Source of the DNA: Bacillota bacterium
GTDB lineage: Bacteria > Bacillota > Clostridia > Tissierellales > Sedimentibacteraceae
Assembly (NCBI GenBank): GCA_029239575.1
Contig: JARBUP010000145.1
Coordinates: 1 to 7,141, forward strand
Direction of reading: 5' to 3'
DNA length: 7,141 nucleotides
Positions 5,946-7,141 of this stretch are shown here, in pieces. Position 1 is the stretch's first letter; each line of letters opens with the position of its first letter. The notes beneath the pieces are model-generated. The model worked only from the letters and a program-made list of their open reading frames with translations. It did no database searches and had not been told where the DNA came from. The translations under genes were made by a program, and so were the position numbers.

Positions 5946-6698
5946 CTAATCGAATTCCTTAGGAACCAGGCTAAGAACTTTATAATCAATATGGTTTAGA
6001 TAAATTTTCTTAGATTTTTCAAAGTCCCTTAATTTAATAGTTTCATAAAGAGCACTGTGTCCTTTCATGCTTGCAATAAAGAAGTTAGGGCTATTTAGTT
6101 CTTTAGAACGTCTATAACGTGTCGCAATAATTGTGTATAAAAATTCTTTCATTATTTCCTGAGTTGCTTTATAAGCAAGGATATATAATGAATTCTTTGA
6201 CAATTCACTAATTTTCATATGAATATGAAAGTCACAATCCGAAAGAATTCTTAATTTTGAATCATCTAAATCTTCCTTATAATCAATAAACTTACTTTCA
6301 AAATCAACACAAGCAAATTTTAGTTGTAAAAGTTCATCATCTGTTGCATTGAGAATAGCGAGTCTAATACAATCTAAATCTACTACACGTCTAAAGTCCT
6401 TAACATCCTCCAGTGTTTTAGAATTCACATTGAGAATTGAAACTCCCTTCAAAAAATCTTCTATATTATATTCATTTACATAAGTACCATCGCCTGCTTT
6501 TGTTATTACTATTCCAAGGGCGTTTAACCGCTGAAGAGCAGCTCGAACAGTAAGCCTGCTTACATTATATATTTTAGTAAGTTGCATTTCAGAAGGAAGT
6601 TTATCACCATTAACATAGGTTCCATTTGTTATAGATTCTTTTATAATGTCACAAAGTTGCTCTGATAGGTTATTTCTTTTTATAAATTTACTATTCAT
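5946..6698 (-). CDS. GntR-family transcriptional regulator, FadR subfamily (FCD domain)
   Basis: The 250-residue protein has an N-terminal winged helix-turn-helix (about 8-75) with the family landmarks 'I..G.Y..GDKLPSEMQLTKIYNVSRLTVRAALQRL..LGIV' and the wing 'KAGDGTYVN'. An all-helical FCD effector domain follows (about 97-240). Its usual metal or ligand-binding residues are visible: Asp154 and His158 in SDCDFHIHM, His214 in GHSALYETI and His236 in LNHIDYK. Such regulators are dimeric and bind small carboxylates such as sugar acids. The ATG at 6698 follows AAAAGGATG (6706-6714). It is divergent from a mandelate racemase-family gene, so a repressor of that catabolic gene and of itself, released by the substrate acid, is the natural inference. 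The effector cannot be named from this sequence. Confidence 0.93.
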   Translation of the reverse strand: MNSKFIKRNNLSEQLCDIIKESITNGTYVNGDKLPSEMQLTKIYNVSRLTVRAALQRLNALGIVITKAGDGTYVNEYNIEDFLKGVSILNVNSKTLEDVKDFRRVVDLDCIRLAILNATDDELLQLKFACVDFESKFIDYKEDLDDSKLRILSDCDFHIHMKISELSKNSLYILAYKATQEIMKEFLYTIIATRYRRSKELNSPNFFIASMKGHSALYETIKLRDFEKSKKIYLNHIDYKVLSLVPKEFD

Positions 6699-6767
6699 TT
6701 TAATTCATCCTTTTAATTTTTATATTAATATTTGGGTTTTAATAAATTAATATATATTTATATACCC

Positions 6768-6803
6768 TTTATATAACTATATGACCATTTATATAACTAT
6801 ATG
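6768..6803. repeat. Two direct copies of TTTATATAACTATATG, 20-bp period
   Basis: The 16-base unit occurs at 6768-6783 and 6788-6803, so its copies fall on the same face of the helix (about two turns apart). The match extends weakly upstream (ACC before each). A third copy in the opposite orientation, 15 of 17 bases matching, lies at 6858-6874 (CATATGATTATATAAAT). The copies sit between divergent genes, so an operator array is likely. Confidence 0.6.
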
Positions 6804-6805
6804 CA

Positions 6806-6830
6806 CATATACTTGTTATATGAGTATATG
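6806..6830. promoter_or_regulatory. Inverted repeat CATATACT-N9-AGTATATG
   Basis: Eight-base perfect arms (6806-6813 and 6823-6830) surround a nine-base spacer. The site lies near the middle of the divergent intergenic region, between the direct repeats and the FadR-type palindrome. A dimeric regulator could bind it; which one is not known. Confidence 0.4.
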
Positions 6831-6845
6831 ATTTATAGCATAAAG

Positions 6846-6856
6846 TTGTATTACAA
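6846..6856. promoter_or_regulatory. FadR-type GntR operator TTGTATTACAA
   Basis: The 11-base site is a perfect palindrome around its central T and fits the FadR-subfamily consensus TnGTnnnACnA at every fixed position. It lies upstream of the mandelate racemase-family gene and about 150 bases from the start of the divergent FCD regulator, which is its probable ligand protein. Confidence 0.55.
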
Positions 6857-6873
6857 GCATATGATTATATAAA
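6846..6873 (+). promoter_or_regulatory. Possible promoter of the enolase-superfamily gene
   Basis: TTGTAT (6846-6851) and TATAAA (6868-6873) are 16 bases apart. The -35 coincides with the FadR-type palindrome, so a bound regulator would block polymerase. The leader would be about 105 bases. Other AT-rich boxes nearby could serve instead. Confidence 0.35.
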
Positions 6874-6985
6874 TCAATTAATTTAATAGTTAAATAACTT
6901 TTAATATTTAAGCAAAGCTCTTAAATTTTAAAGTATTAGATGCGTTTGATATTTTAAATATTAAATTAAAAATGGGGGTTATAAT

Positions 6986-7141
6986 ATGAAAATTACAAAA
7001 GTGGATGTATTACTTGTTACCACTGCAAATCCAATTTGGCGTCCAATTCTTTGCCGAATTCATACAGATGTTGGGATTTACGGTGATGGTGAAGCTGCTG
7101 TAGCATACATCAGCAGTCAGACTGCTGCATTTGGTATGATA
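6986..7141 (+). CDS. Mandelate racemase/muconate lactonizing enzyme family protein, 5' part
   Basis: The ATG at 6986 follows GGGGG (6974-6978) with seven bases between. The 52 visible codons run to the window end without a stop. The protein begins MKITKVDVLLVTT, then NPIWRPILCRIHTDVGIYGDGEAAVAY, which is the first strands of the N-terminal capping domain of the enolase superfamily: 'R.....I.TD.GI.G.GEA'. Family members abstract a proton next to a carboxylate, and many are sugar-acid dehydratases (for example galactonate- or mannonate-type) or racemases. The metal ligands and catalytic residues are in the missing barrel domain, so the substrate cannot be told. The divergent FCD regulator supports a catabolic role. 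About 52 of an expected 380 or so residues are seen. Confidence 0.85.
   Translation, partial: MKITKVDVLLVTTANPIWRPILCRIHTDVGIYGDGEAAVAYISSQTAAFGMI

Noticed and set aside
1..7141. CRISPR array, tRNA, rRNA or insertion sequence
   Set aside because: No regularly spaced repeats with unique spacers, no cloverleaf or rRNA signature and no transposase reading frame are visible.

Overview
The window is AT-rich, uses A/T-ending codons, has purine-rich (often G-run) ribosome binding sites and good sigma-A-type promoters. This points to a low-GC, Gram-positive anaerobe of the Clostridia. The genus cannot be fixed from the sequence alone.

Layout: (1) Bases 1-531 are the 3' part of a stomatin/QmcA-like SPFH (band 7) protein gene. 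(2) Bases 546-719 form a large, nested, imperfect inverted repeat. Its 70-bp core (597-666) is a REP/MITE-like hairpin, and it lies between the convergent SPFH gene and a minus-strand DUF5317 membrane protein gene (734-1312). (3) A divergent promoter region (1313-1544) precedes a tight six-gene plus-strand operon (1545-5497). The operon encodes a PilC/GspF-like platform protein, a small membrane-anchored pseudopilin-like protein, a DUF4860 protein, a pilin-like protein with an atypical leader, a second single-pass 'GGSL' protein, and a PilT-family ATPase. (4) Bases 5498-5945 hold no convincing gene but several hairpins, ending in a strong terminator for the next, minus-strand gene. (5) A GntR/FadR-type (FCD) regulator (5946-6698, minus) is divergent from the start of a mandelate racemase/muconate lactonizing enzyme family gene (6986 to the window end). 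The intergenic DNA between them holds a canonical FadR-type palindrome and an array of direct and inverted repeats.

How the genes work together: the six-gene operon looks like a stripped-down type IV-filament machine. It has one motor, one platform and four small single-pass proteins that would project a soluble domain outside the membrane. Missing from this window are PilB, the prepilin peptidase PilD, PilM/N/O and a canonical Gly(-1) prepilin cleavage site. The similarity of the pieces to sets I recall from gut Clostridia suggests a conserved but functionally undescribed pilus-like system, and this is the most interesting item here. The GntR-enolase superfamily pair looks like a conventional sugar-acid catabolic locus with local feedback regulation.
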